Assembly (NCBI GenBank): GCA_947178315.1
Contig: CAMWXW010000054.1
Span: 1-5,066 of the forward strand
Origin: an uncultured Desulfovibrionaceae bacterium
Lineage (GTDB): Bacteria; Desulfobacterota; Desulfovibrionia; Desulfovibrionales; Desulfovibrionaceae
DNA length: 5,066 nucleotides
Reading direction: 5' to 3'
The stretch's first letter is position 1. Each line of letters starts with the position of its first letter. Made by a program: the position numbers and the translations under genes. The notes beneath the pieces were generated by a model. The model made no database searches. It was not told the DNA's origin and saw nothing but the letters and a program-made list of their open reading frames with translations. Positions 1-5,066 of this stretch are shown in pieces.

Positions 1-71
1 TATTGAACCCCCGACCACCGATATCAACACCTCTCTATTCGTCGGCAGCTTCAGATTTTTATAAGAGACAG
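1..71 (+). other. Untrimmed Illumina P5-i5-Nextera adapter (non-genomic)
   Basis: Positions 39-71 match the 33-nt Nextera Read 1 transposase adapter at 30 of 33 bases. All three differences are G-to-T, and the last 12 bases (TATAAGAGACAG) are exact. Positions 53-71 are the 19-nt Tn5 mosaic end with two mismatches. Positions 31-38 read CTCTCTAT, the standard Nextera i5 index 502. Positions 2-30 match the P5 flow-cell sequence at about 22 of 29 bases, including an exact CGACCACCGA core. The parts occur in exactly the library order (P5, index, Read 1 adapter, insert), so this is sequencing adapter left on a contig end, probably from low-quality read ends given the errors. Genomic sequence starts at 72. 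Confidence 0.96.
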
Positions 72-755
72 ATTATATGGAGTACAAATAATATAATCCA
101 ATAATACAATTCCAAACATAGATAACGCTTTTTCTCGTTTCTTCAATATCTCAATGTCTTCTTTACGTAAGATATACATCTCTTCAGCTATTTTTCTCAC
201 TAAGATAATTGCAGTAGGTTTTATTTGTATCACATGAGTAATAAATGCAAGACTCTCTTCAAGAAAGGAACACTCTTCCATAGAGATAATCTCTTTTTTG
301 CTATTCACATAAATGATATAATCCTGTTCTGTACAGGCATAAATATTATTATTCTCTAAGTATTCTTTCACCTGACTAAAGGAAGAAATAACATACAGAG
401 TATCAGAAGAGGACTCCAAAGCATTTGTATCATCATGAGTATGAGGAGATTCAGAATGCTCTATAACAGCATAACGCTGTGCTACCTCTGTGAGAAATGA
501 ACAATACCATGATAATGAAGAGCCGATACCTTCAATATGCTCATACGAAGAAGGATACTTCACCATATTACGTATCGAGCCTGCTTCCTGCAAGATACTC
601 TTTGCTTGACTTTTAAGATCCTTCCTTGTGTGAGCACATGTGAGAAGAATCTCTACTAGCTCATACTCTTCTACGTATGAAATATGCTGTAGAACTCGTT
701 TTAGCAATCGAGCCCTATGTCCAAGATAATGAGGCTTTACTTTTTTATTAGACAT
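72..755 (-). CDS. radC: RadC-family JAB-domain protein with lost metal site, copy 1 (3' truncated at contig end)
   Basis: The 228 genomic codons begin at ATG 755. This start is supported because the paralogue at 1008-1745 begins the same way (MS-K, then HY-GHRARLLKR); the Shine-Dalgarno is weak. Residues 9-95 are the RadC N-terminal helical domain, including a helix-hairpin-helix-like IEGIGSS at 74-80. A polar His/Asp/Ser linker follows at about 98-119, then a JAB/MPN domain from about 120. Alignment with a typical RadC JAMM motif (LVHNHPSG...S..D) needs no gap, but here it reads LVRKIAEE...R..D. Both zinc histidines and the serine are gone; the aspartate (D200) and an upstream glutamate (E160 or E161) remain. 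It is therefore probably not a metalloprotease. RadC itself has no firmly established function, despite the DNA-repair name. The apparent last residues LSLIKI and the stop at 51-53 come from adapter, so the true C-terminus is missing. Confidence 0.87.
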
Positions 756-791
756 ATCAGCTATCTATACCTACCATATATGTTTTCCTAT

Positions 792-820
792 ATCATATCT
801 ATAATACATTAAGAAAACAA
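792..820 (-). promoter_or_regulatory. Candidate sigma70-type promoter for RadC-like copy 1
   Basis: On the minus strand TTGTTT (815-820) lies 17 nt upstream of TATGAT (792-797), which differs from TATAAT at one position. Transcription would start near 785, giving a leader of about 30 nt before ATG 755. The DNA is so AT-rich that such matches are expected by chance, and another TATTAT lies nearby. The 252-nt gap between the two RadC-like genes does leave room for an independent promoter. Confidence 0.33.
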
Positions 821-856
821 CCTCAATCATAAAGAAAAATAGTCTTTATCACTCAT

Positions 857-885
857 AATAAGTCACTAGACTGTGCGTACTTATT
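857..885. repeat. Inverted repeat between the two RadC-like genes
   Basis: AATAAGT at 857-863 is the exact reverse complement of ACTTATT at 879-885. Just inside the arms, CAC at 864-866 is complementary to GTG at 873-875, so an RNA could form a 7-bp stem with a small internal bulge and 3 further pairs. It lies in the 252-nt gap (756-1007), about 120-150 nt downstream of the upstream RadC-like stop. It could end or stabilise that transcript, but no uridine run follows directly. Nothing else in this gap looks like a gene. Confidence 0.35.
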
Positions 886-1007
886 GATACAAAGCAAGAA
901 CGTTGTCATATTAAAATACGTTAATAAAGAATTAGATAAAATATCATATTCTATTAACAATCACCAAGCCTACTCTATCTCTGATATTATAGTTCTTATT
1001 CCCACCA

Positions 1008-1745
1008 CTAGATATCTTTGAAGTGAAGAAGAGTATATTGTTGTAGACTTACCATAGTAAGTGGCGTACAAATAACATAGTCTAGCAACACAATACCAAA
1101 GAGATAGAGTGCTTTCTCCCATTTTTTCAGGAGATCAACATCATGTCGATTTAATATATACTGTTCCTCATCTATTTTCCTGACTAAGATAATACCAGCA
1201 GGACGATGTGAAAGAATATGAGAGACAAATTCTATATTCTCCTCCCTAAAAGAATATTCTTCCATAGAGAGAACTTCTCTTTGACTATTCACATAAATGA
1301 TATAATCAGCATGTGTATATGTATATATATTACTCTTTTCAAGATAGTTTTTAAGTTCCATAAAGGACGTTATAGTATATAATGGAGAAGTGGTTTCAGA
1401 CGTAACAGCATCATGAGATCCATCATGATATACATGAGTATCAGAAGATAGACAAGCATATCGTTTTGCTATCTCTACAAGCAATGCACAATACCATGAT
1501 ATATGTTGACCAACACCCTCAATATTCTCATAAGAACAGGAAGATTGTTGTTTCATATTTTGAATAGATCCTGCACGTTCAAGAATATCTTTGGCTTGCT
1601 TTTTTACATCTTTTCTAGGCTGTACAAAAGTGAGAAGAGCTTCCAGTAATTCATAATCCTCAACATGAGAGATATTTTGTAGAACACGCTTCAAAAGTCT
1701 TGCTCTGTGTCCGAAATAATGCTTTTTCTCTTTTGTTTTAGACAT
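1008..1745 (-). CDS. radC: RadC-family JAB-domain protein with lost metal site, copy 2 (full length)
   Basis: This 245-aa protein is a paralogue of its downstream neighbour: 41 of the first 60 residues are identical in my hand alignment, and the rest aligns to the JAB domain with few gaps. Residues 9-96 form the RadC N-terminal domain, with a hairpin IEGVGQH at 75-81. Residues about 98-121 are a divergent His/Asp/Ser/Thr-rich linker, and the JAB domain runs from about 122 to the end. The JAMM position reads LVRKIDEE...N..D, so the two histidines and the serine are replaced while the aspartate (D202) and glutamates E162/E163 persist. The C-terminus continues past the conserved LLDYVICT strand to a normal family end, so this copy shows what copy 1 probably looks like. 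The initiation site is weak (a GAG lies 12 nt upstream of the ATG). The length is ordinary for RadC. It probably has a structural or binding role rather than a catalytic one; its partner is unknown. Confidence 0.88.
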   Translation of the reverse strand: MSKTKEKKHYFGHRARLLKRVLQNISHVEDYELLEALLTFVQPRKDVKKQAKDILERAGSIQNMKQQSSCSYENIEGVGQHISWYCALLVEIAKRYACLSSDTHVYHDGSHDAVTSETTSPLYTITSFMELKNYLEKSNIYTYTHADYIIYVNSQREVLSMEEYSFREENIEFVSHILSHRPAGIILVRKIDEEQYILNRHDVDLLKKWEKALYLFGIVLLDYVICTPLTMVSLQQYTLLHFKDI

Positions 1746-1766
1746 AGTATAAACTACTCGATAAAG

Positions 1767-1778
1767 GAATACGTATTC
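1767..1778. repeat. 12-nt perfect palindrome in the leader of RadC-like copy 2
   Basis: GAATACGTATTC reads identically on both strands. It lies 22 nt upstream of the RadC-like ATG at 1745 and about 17-28 nt downstream of the transcription start predicted from the promoter at 1802-1831. That position suits an operator or a leader hairpin. Short AT-rich palindromes also arise by chance, and the same sequence is not repeated elsewhere in the window. Confidence 0.25.
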
Positions 1779-1801
1779 AGTATGTACTCAATATACATAG
1801 T

Positions 1802-1831
1802 ATAATACCATACGATAGAGAAAAGAACCAA
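1802..1831 (-). promoter_or_regulatory. Candidate extended -10 promoter for RadC-like copy 2
   Basis: On the minus strand TTGGTT (1826-1831) is followed after 18 nt by TATTAT (1802-1807). The latter is one change from the consensus -10 and is preceded by TGG, which forms a TGn extended -10. The predicted start is near 1795, about 50 nt before the ATG at 1745. It lies in the 116-nt gap between the 301-aa gene and this RadC-like gene. Confidence 0.42.
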
Positions 1832-1861
1832 GATATATTACACAGAAAACATAAGATAAGA

Positions 1862-2767
1862 TTATAGAATACAATATGTTGTTGGTATATGCCTCATATA
1901 TTTTGGATATATCATAGTACATAGTGGAGGAAGAGAAAGACCAAAGAGTGTACATTTATAATGAAGTCTTGTAAATTCATCTCTATACGTACCTATATAG
2001 CGTGCAAGAGTATATTTTGCTCGATATGTACCTTGTACAGATGTATAGCAAGAAAAAAGATAACGAGAAAAGAAAAGATACCTCGTATAGATACCAACGA
2101 TATATTTATTATCAAAGAAAAGTCTCTGTTTGTTCTCCTGTATCTCTTCACTCCCTTGCGTAAAGAGTAATGTTTGATATGAGGATTGAGCTATATCATC
2201 ACGATATAATTCTATACAAGTATAGAAAGATGTAGAAAGAATATGTTCACTATAAGCAATAGTTCTATCGATTGCATAGAGAAGATATTGCTGTTGAAAC
2301 TCTTGCAATATATCCTTATACCTTTGCGTATTAGGACAATATATATAGTACGGTAGAATATGACTTTGATTCACAAAAAATGTAAGCATATCTCTATTTT
2401 GTATTTTAATAGCATCAACCCAATATGTATATGGATCAATGTATTGAACAGCATGTACAAGTGGGTTATAATGAAGTATATAGTGGAGTAAAAATACATG
2501 GAGTACACGTATATATTTTTTAGGCGTCGTGTCTTGAAGAATCGTATCAAGAACAGGATATCGTTCCTCTAACTCAGAGACTGCAATTATATAGATATCA
2601 TCATATTCCATAGCCTCCATAACGCTATAGACACTTGGTTCCATACATAGGAGATAGAGAACACTATTTGATTGTATTCTGCGTAGCGAGTGGAATGATG
2701 TAAGTGCATGGATAAGAGTAGTAGAGTCTACTATTGTAGCATATACATTTTGTAATGAATGAACCAT
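1862..2767 (-). CDS. Tyrosine-rich protein resembling a degenerate GT-A glycosyltransferase
   Basis: This 301-aa protein has no confident name. Residues 9-115 follow the pattern of bacterial GT-A nucleotide-sugar transferase-like proteins: a first strand and turn at YATIVDS (9-15), helix LIHALTSFHSLRR (18-30), strand VLYLLCMEPSVYSVMEAM (36-53), strand and acidic helix DIYIIAVSELEERYPVLD (57-74), then a hydrophobic helix and the strand VQYIDPYTYW (107-116). In active members that last strand carries a YLDAD-type metal motif. Here the second aspartate is replaced (D111-P-Y113), so catalysis is doubtful. Tyrosine makes up 35 of 301 residues by my count, which is very high. There is no signal peptide or clear membrane segment. 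ATG 2767 has AGGA (2775-2778) 7 nt upstream and a good promoter further up. It sits between sctQ and the RadC-like pair. A cytosolic sugar-binding protein or a secreted effector are guesses. The reading frame is reliable; the family assignment is tentative. Confidence 0.62.
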   Translation of the reverse strand: MVHSLQNVYATIVDSTTLIHALTSFHSLRRIQSNSVLYLLCMEPSVYSVMEAMEYDDIYIIAVSELEERYPVLDTILQDTTPKKYIRVLHVFLLHYILHYNPLVHAVQYIDPYTYWVDAIKIQNRDMLTFFVNQSHILPYYIYCPNTQRYKDILQEFQQQYLLYAIDRTIAYSEHILSTSFYTCIELYRDDIAQSSYQTLLFTQGSEEIQENKQRLFFDNKYIVGIYTRYLFFSRYLFSCYTSVQGTYRAKYTLARYIGTYRDEFTRLHYKCTLFGLSLPPLCTMIYPKYMRHIPTTYCIL

Positions 2768-2814
2768 AGAGATATCCTAATAATCTATATATGACGTATA
2801 GTATAAATATATAC

Positions 2815-2828
2815 TCTTTCATGAAAGA
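2815..2828. promoter_or_regulatory. 14-nt perfect palindrome, possible operator or leader hairpin
   Basis: TCTTTCATGAAAGA is a perfect 14-nt palindrome. It overlaps or directly follows the transcription start expected near 2832 from the promoter at 2839-2867, a classic place for a repressor to bind. Next to it AGTATA (2800-2805) and TATACT (2810-2815) form a second inverted repeat with a 4-nt loop. No second copy of the 14-mer is visible in the window. Confidence 0.35.
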
Positions 2829-2838
2829 TTAACTATCT

Positions 2839-2867
2839 ATTATACTCTAGTCTACAGATATATACAA
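2839..2867 (-). promoter_or_regulatory. Sigma70-type promoter for the 301-aa gene
   Basis: On the minus strand TTGTAT (2862-2867) is followed by exactly 17 nt and then the consensus -10 TATAAT (2839-2844). Transcription would start near 2832 and give a leader of about 65 nt before ATG 2767. The signal lies in the 126-nt gap after the sctQ stop. This suggests that the accessory genes downstream can be expressed independently of the T3SS operon. It is the best promoter match in the window. Confidence 0.55.
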
Positions 2868-2893
2868 GGGAATCTCTATAAAACAGTACTCTC

Positions 2894-3217
2894 TTAGTAG
2901 TAATCCTCCTCATTATACGACTCATCTTCAAGAGGCTCTATTGAAATATCATCATGTACAGGTGTAGAAGGTGCGTATTCCTCCTCTTTTTTATTGAGGA
3001 CGATATCAACAATACGCACCCCTATTCTTCCTTCTACATCTAATAATTCACCGATAGCAAAACGCTTTCCATGAATACGTAGCGTAACTGGTGAGGCTGT
3101 ACTTTGCTCTGTTGTAAATACATATCCACTAGCAAGTTTTTTCATCTCACCCATCGGAATCAACACATTACCAAGATCCATAGTAATCTTAACCGGCATA
3201 TCTGAACTTGAACTCAT
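2894..3217 (-). CDS. sctQ: Nested short product SctQ-C from an internal start in sctQ
   Basis: Met257 of SctQ (ATG at 3215-3217) is preceded by the minus-strand sequence AGGAGGAG-TTT-ATG, a much stronger initiation site than that of full-length sctQ. Translation from it in the same frame gives 107 aa: a short serine-rich lead (MSSSSD), the whole SPOA2 domain and the acidic tail. In several T3SSs (YscQ, SpaO, SsaQ) an internal start at the equivalent place yields SctQ-C, whose SPOA dimer joins full-length SctQ in the sorting platform. The site, frame and domain boundary are seen directly in the sequence; that the product is made here is inferred from those systems. Confidence 0.8.
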   Translation of the reverse strand: MSSSSDMPVKITMDLGNVLIPMGEMKKLASGYVFTTEQSTASPVTLRIHGKRFAIGELLDVEGRIGVRIVDIVLNKKEEEYAPSTPVHDDISIEPLEDESYNEEDYY

Positions 3218-3985
3218 AAACTCCTCCTGATTTTCATCATTAGCTATTTCTTCATTTATAGTGACTACACCCTGAGACCATCTAGCTCTAAATAAGGAAT
3301 CATCACGAGTACGGACAATAATATTTCCCGTAAGAGGATAGTATTCATCTAAAAATACAATATCTCTAGGCTCTACATGTTGCAACATTCTGTAGGTAAG
3401 TAATGTATACCCTATCTCAAGCTTACACGGAACAGGTATCTCATATGAACCTGGTATTTGTGTACTCGCTTGTCTCATAATTGGAAGAAGCTTTGAAGCA
3501 AACGAATCAGAAAATCTACCAGAAGTAAATCGCAATGCACAGGTAGTACGTATGGAATACACGGAATCAATCAGAGCAAAGAATAATGTATTTGCATCAT
3601 TTTTTTTATATCGTGGCTTACGTCTGATATTTTTGATAGCAATAGCGACTCCTAATACCGTACTCAAGGTATCGAGTGCTTGCTCTAAAAGAGTATCAAA
3701 AGCAACGAGAAGAACTGTTTCTGGCAAATCATTACTTTCTTCTGGAAAAACACCAGGTAAAACACTCTGTAGTGGAGGAGGTGTCTCTAAAAAAAGCTCA
3801 ACAGATTCAGTTCCTATACTACCTTCAACAACACACCACCATGATGTGATAGGAGAGCTTGCCTCAAATACAATGCTATACAGAACATCATGGACTGTAA
3901 AACTAGCACATGCTGATCCAGAAAAAAGTTCATTGGTTGCTTTTATTTGTTCAAAACTAACTTTTGGTAAAAATAACTTTTGCAT
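2894..3985 (-). CDS. sctQ: T3SS sorting-platform / C-ring protein SctQ (YscQ/SpaO/CdsQ family)
   Basis: This 363-aa protein is the cytosolic scaffold of the T3SS sorting platform, which binds the stator and ATPase complex and loads secretion substrates. The N-terminus (LPKVSFEQIKATNELFSG) fits the SctQ N-domain. Residues about 184-245 match SPOA1 (IGYTLLTYRMLQHVEPRDIV, then a strand-rich half). Residues 262-329 are a clear SPOA2: MPVKITMDLGNVLIPMGEMK, LASGYVF, then GELLDVEGRIGVRIVDI. The length fits the upper family range. The start ATG overlaps the sctP stop by one base (TAATG), implying translational coupling; its own Shine-Dalgarno is only GGAT. After SPOA2 comes an unusual acidic tail (334-363), with 12 Asp/Glu and no Lys or Arg. 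FliM/FliN of the flagellar C-ring share SPOA domains, but the two-SPOA layout and sctP linkage favour T3SS. The sctR gene normally expected next is absent. Confidence 0.9.
   Translation of the reverse strand: MQKLFLPKVSFEQIKATNELFSGSACASFTVHDVLYSIVFEASSPITSWWCVVEGSIGTESVELFLETPPPLQSVLPGVFPEESNDLPETVLLVAFDTLLEQALDTLSTVLGVAIAIKNIRRKPRYKKNDANTLFFALIDSVYSIRTTCALRFTSGRFSDSFASKLLPIMRQASTQIPGSYEIPVPCKLEIGYTLLTYRMLQHVEPRDIVFLDEYYPLTGNIIVRTRDDSLFRARWSQGVVTINEEIANDENQEEFMSSSSDMPVKITMDLGNVLIPMGEMKKLASGYVFTTEQSTASPVTLRIHGKRFAIGELLDVEGRIGVRIVDIVLNKKEEEYAPSTPVHDDISIEPLEDESYNEEDYY
3221..3228 (-). promoter_or_regulatory. Internal ribosome binding site for SctQ-C
   Basis: The minus strand reads AGGAGGAG, three bases before ATG 3217; counted from the consensus AGGAGG the spacing is 5 nt. 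It is encoded within the SctQ residues Gln-Glu-Glu (253-255). It is the closest match to the anti-Shine-Dalgarno that I see before any start codon in this window. Confidence 0.8.
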
Positions 3986-4674
3986 TATCCAATATCGTTA
4001 TATTCCTCATTATTTTGTTGTTTTTGCTCATCTTTTTGTTTTTGTTCAGAATTATCTTGTGTCTCCATTCTCTCAGAGTTTATCTCAACGATAACACTTC
4101 CTCCAATTTTAGACTCCAACATCTGTTGTAATGCAGCACCTTGATGTCCTAAGAGAGAAAGAGCATCTGCATTATTAGAATCAATCTGAACAGAGAGTAC
4201 ACCATCAATATTTTTTACTGTTATATTAGTATCAGGTAAGATGGTATCCGCAACTTTAATTTGTACTTCAGGAGTTTTAGATGTAGGTAATGATGCTAAA
4301 ATTCGTTCTGCTAGTCTATCAAGCATATCTAAATCGAGAGTACGAGTAGAAGCTGTGGTATCTATATCTTGTGTCTGCAAGGAATATTCCACTTTAACCA
4401 TTGCATCAAGATTGACACCTTGTTCTCCATCTTTATTTGAAAGATCGACAAGAAATTGTCCGAACTCTCTTAAAATATCCATAGGACCTGCAAGGATATC
4501 AGACTCATCTTTTTTATCGACTTTATTATAGAGTTCCCATAATTTAGCCATTCGATCAAACTTAAGCTTATCTTGCATATTTGCTTCTACTCTAGCTTGT
4601 TCAATCTGTGCTTTATTTACGTTATTATTGACATTCTGATTTTGTTGCGATTTAGAAACAGTATTATTAGACAT
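3985..4674 (-). CDS. sctP: T3SS needle-length / substrate-switch protein SctP (HrpP/YscP-like)
   Basis: This 229-aa protein probably measures needle length and switches export from early to late substrates; SctP is itself secreted. Residues 1-32 are rich in Asn, Gln and Ser with little hydrophobicity, as in T3SS export signals. Residues 33-80 are probably helical, and 106-130 form a leucine-spaced helix. Residues 137-199 match the FliK/SctP C-terminal (T3S4) pattern: VADTILPDTNITVKNIDGVL, a strand VQIDS, helix LSLLGHQGAALQQMLESKIG, then a final strand SVIVEI. The last 30 residues are Gln/Glu/Asn-rich. ATG 4674 has GAGGGA with 8 nt between GAGG and the start. It overlaps sctQ by one base and follows the 87-aa ORF by 17 nt; P-Q order is standard in T3SS operons. 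It is small for an SctP, as in HrpP/HpaP types. The assignment rests on context plus the C-terminal pattern. Confidence 0.72.
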   Translation of the reverse strand: MSNNTVSKSQQNQNVNNNVNKAQIEQARVEANMQDKLKFDRMAKLWELYNKVDKKDESDILAGPMDILREFGQFLVDLSNKDGEQGVNLDAMVKVEYSLQTQDIDTTASTRTLDLDMLDRLAERILASLPTSKTPEVQIKVADTILPDTNITVKNIDGVLSVQIDSNNADALSLLGHQGAALQQMLESKIGGSVIVEINSERMETQDNSEQKQKDEQKQQNNEEYNDIG

Positions 4675-4691
4675 ATCTTTTCCCTCAACTC

Positions 4692-4955
4692 CTATGGCTT
4701 TCTATATAAAGAGCGTACTGTAACAGTATCTTGTGAATATATCATATACATCTTAGTACCTGCATTATAGAGCATTTCTCTTTTCTTCATCTGTCTACTG
4801 GGTAGGATAAGAGAAACCTTACTCTTTCCAAATATAAGAGAATTCTCTCTTTCAAAGACATCGCTATCTTCATCGTGCAGATGCGCTTTTTCTATATATG
4901 CTCTCCTCTCCTCTGAAGAAAGCGAGATATATTGTGTGTTGTGATATATTTTCAT
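4692..4955 (-). CDS. Hypothetical 87-aa protein, first visible gene of the sctPQ operon
   Basis: I do not recognise this protein. The frame is open to 5027, but the best start is one of two adjacent ATGs (4958 or 4955) beginning MKIYHNTQYISLSSEERRAY. AAGGA lies just upstream (4962-4966), giving about 6 nt spacing to the second ATG, while the longer form has no comparable site. The protein is charged and soluble, with no signal peptide or membrane helix. A short amphipathic stretch (SSEERRAYIEKAHLHDED) is followed by strand-like segments (KSKVSLILPS, TKMYMIYSQDTVTV). It occupies the place where sctO often sits, but it is shorter than SctO and lacks its long coiled coil. The stop is 17 nt before sctP, so it is very likely co-transcribed. 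It may be a T3SS accessory protein or chaperone, by position only. The remaining 108 nt to the window end hold nothing I can assign. Confidence 0.6.
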   Translation of the reverse strand: MKIYHNTQYISLSSEERRAYIEKAHLHDEDSDVFERENSLIFGKSKVSLILPSRQMKKREMLYNAGTKMYMIYSQDTVTVRSLYRKP

Positions 4956-5066
4956 CATACTTCCTTGTATATGACATATCTCATACGTAGGCATTCTGTA
5001 TACATTCATATACGTTATGCTATACAACGGCTATTTTACACGTTACATTAGAGTACTTAGATATAT

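Noticed and set aside
39..71. Natural Tn5/IS50 transposon end
   Set aside because: The mosaic-end match is preceded by the synthetic Read 1 tail, an i5 index and P5 sequence in library order, which no natural element carries.
857..885. Rho-independent terminator for the upstream RadC-like gene
   Set aside because: The stem is AT-rich and interrupted, and no T run follows directly on the transcribed strand, so it is kept only as an inverted repeat.
1961..2170. 69-codon open frame on the plus strand
   Set aside because: It is antisense to the 301-aa gene, which has a promoter and a ribosome site. The short Lys/Ile/Cys-rich translation looks like non-coding AT-rich sequence.
2894..3985. Flagellar FliM/FliN instead of SctQ
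   Set aside because: SPOA domains are shared with the flagellar C-ring. However, two SPOA domains in one 363-aa protein, the internal SctQ-C start and the overlap with an SctP-like gene fit T3SS better, and no flagellar genes are present.
3552..4094. 180-codon open frame on the plus strand
   Set aside because: It lies antisense across sctQ and the end of sctP, both of which have recognisable domains. Its translation shows no family pattern and no good initiation site.
4241..4531. 96-codon open frame on the plus strand
   Set aside because: It is entirely antisense to sctP and is explained as a shadow of it.
4573..4770. 65-codon open frame on the plus strand
   Set aside because: It runs antisense across the 5' end of sctP and the gap to the upstream gene. 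Its hydrophobic translation is typical of reversed AT-rich DNA.
4956..5027. Longer form of the 87-aa protein starting at ATG 5027 (111 aa)
   Set aside because: The extra 24 residues have no ribosome site at their start, while AAGGA lies directly before the ATG pair at 4955-4958.
5028..5066. 3' end of a further upstream gene at the window edge
   Set aside because: Stops occur in all three minus-strand frames within the last 110 nt, and too few codons remain to support any coding call.

Overview
This is an AT-rich window in which every convincing gene lies on the minus strand. The recognisable genes are two type III secretion system (T3SS) components and a tandem pair of RadC-family proteins. 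Read in the direction of transcription (high to low coordinates), the order is: an unrecognised 87-aa ORF, sctP, sctQ, a 126-nt gap with a good sigma70-like promoter, a tyrosine-rich 301-aa protein resembling a degenerate GT-A glycosyltransferase, a RadC-like protein, a second RadC-like protein, and then the end of the contig.

The first 71 bases are not genomic. They match, with scattered errors, a complete Illumina P5 / i5 index / Nextera Read 1 adapter ending in the Tn5 mosaic end. This shows that the window begins at an untrimmed contig end. The downstream RadC-like gene is therefore truncated, and its last six apparent codons and its stop are read from adapter.

The organism is probably a host-associated bacterium, because it carries T3SS core genes in AT-rich DNA. 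The RadC N-terminus (HY-GHRARLLKR, then YEL-E-LLT, then RKD-K-QAK) most resembles the form I know from Alphaproteobacteria. I would guess an AT-rich, protist- or animal-associated alphaproteobacterium, with low confidence and no genus.

The T3SS part (2894-4955) is a tight operon. The 87-aa ORF ends 17 nt before sctP, and sctP and sctQ share one base in a TAATG stop/start. SctP is the secreted needle-length or substrate-switch protein. SctQ is the cytosolic sorting-platform (C-ring) protein. Inside sctQ there is a near-perfect Shine-Dalgarno followed by an in-frame ATG just before the second SPOA domain. This predicts the separate short product SctQ-C known from other T3SSs. The usual next genes (sctR, sctS, sctT) do not follow, so the secretion cluster is broken after sctQ.

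The part below 2894 is accessory. Both RadC-like proteins keep the N-terminal helical/HhH domain and the JAB fold outline. In both, the HxH pair and the serine of the zinc (JAMM) motif are replaced at aligned positions, so they look like pseudo-enzymes that duplicated after losing the metal site. Candidate promoters precede the GT-like gene and each RadC-like gene. I saw no tRNA, rRNA, CRISPR, insertion sequence or convincing rho-independent terminator, and no gap between genes exceeds 300 bases.
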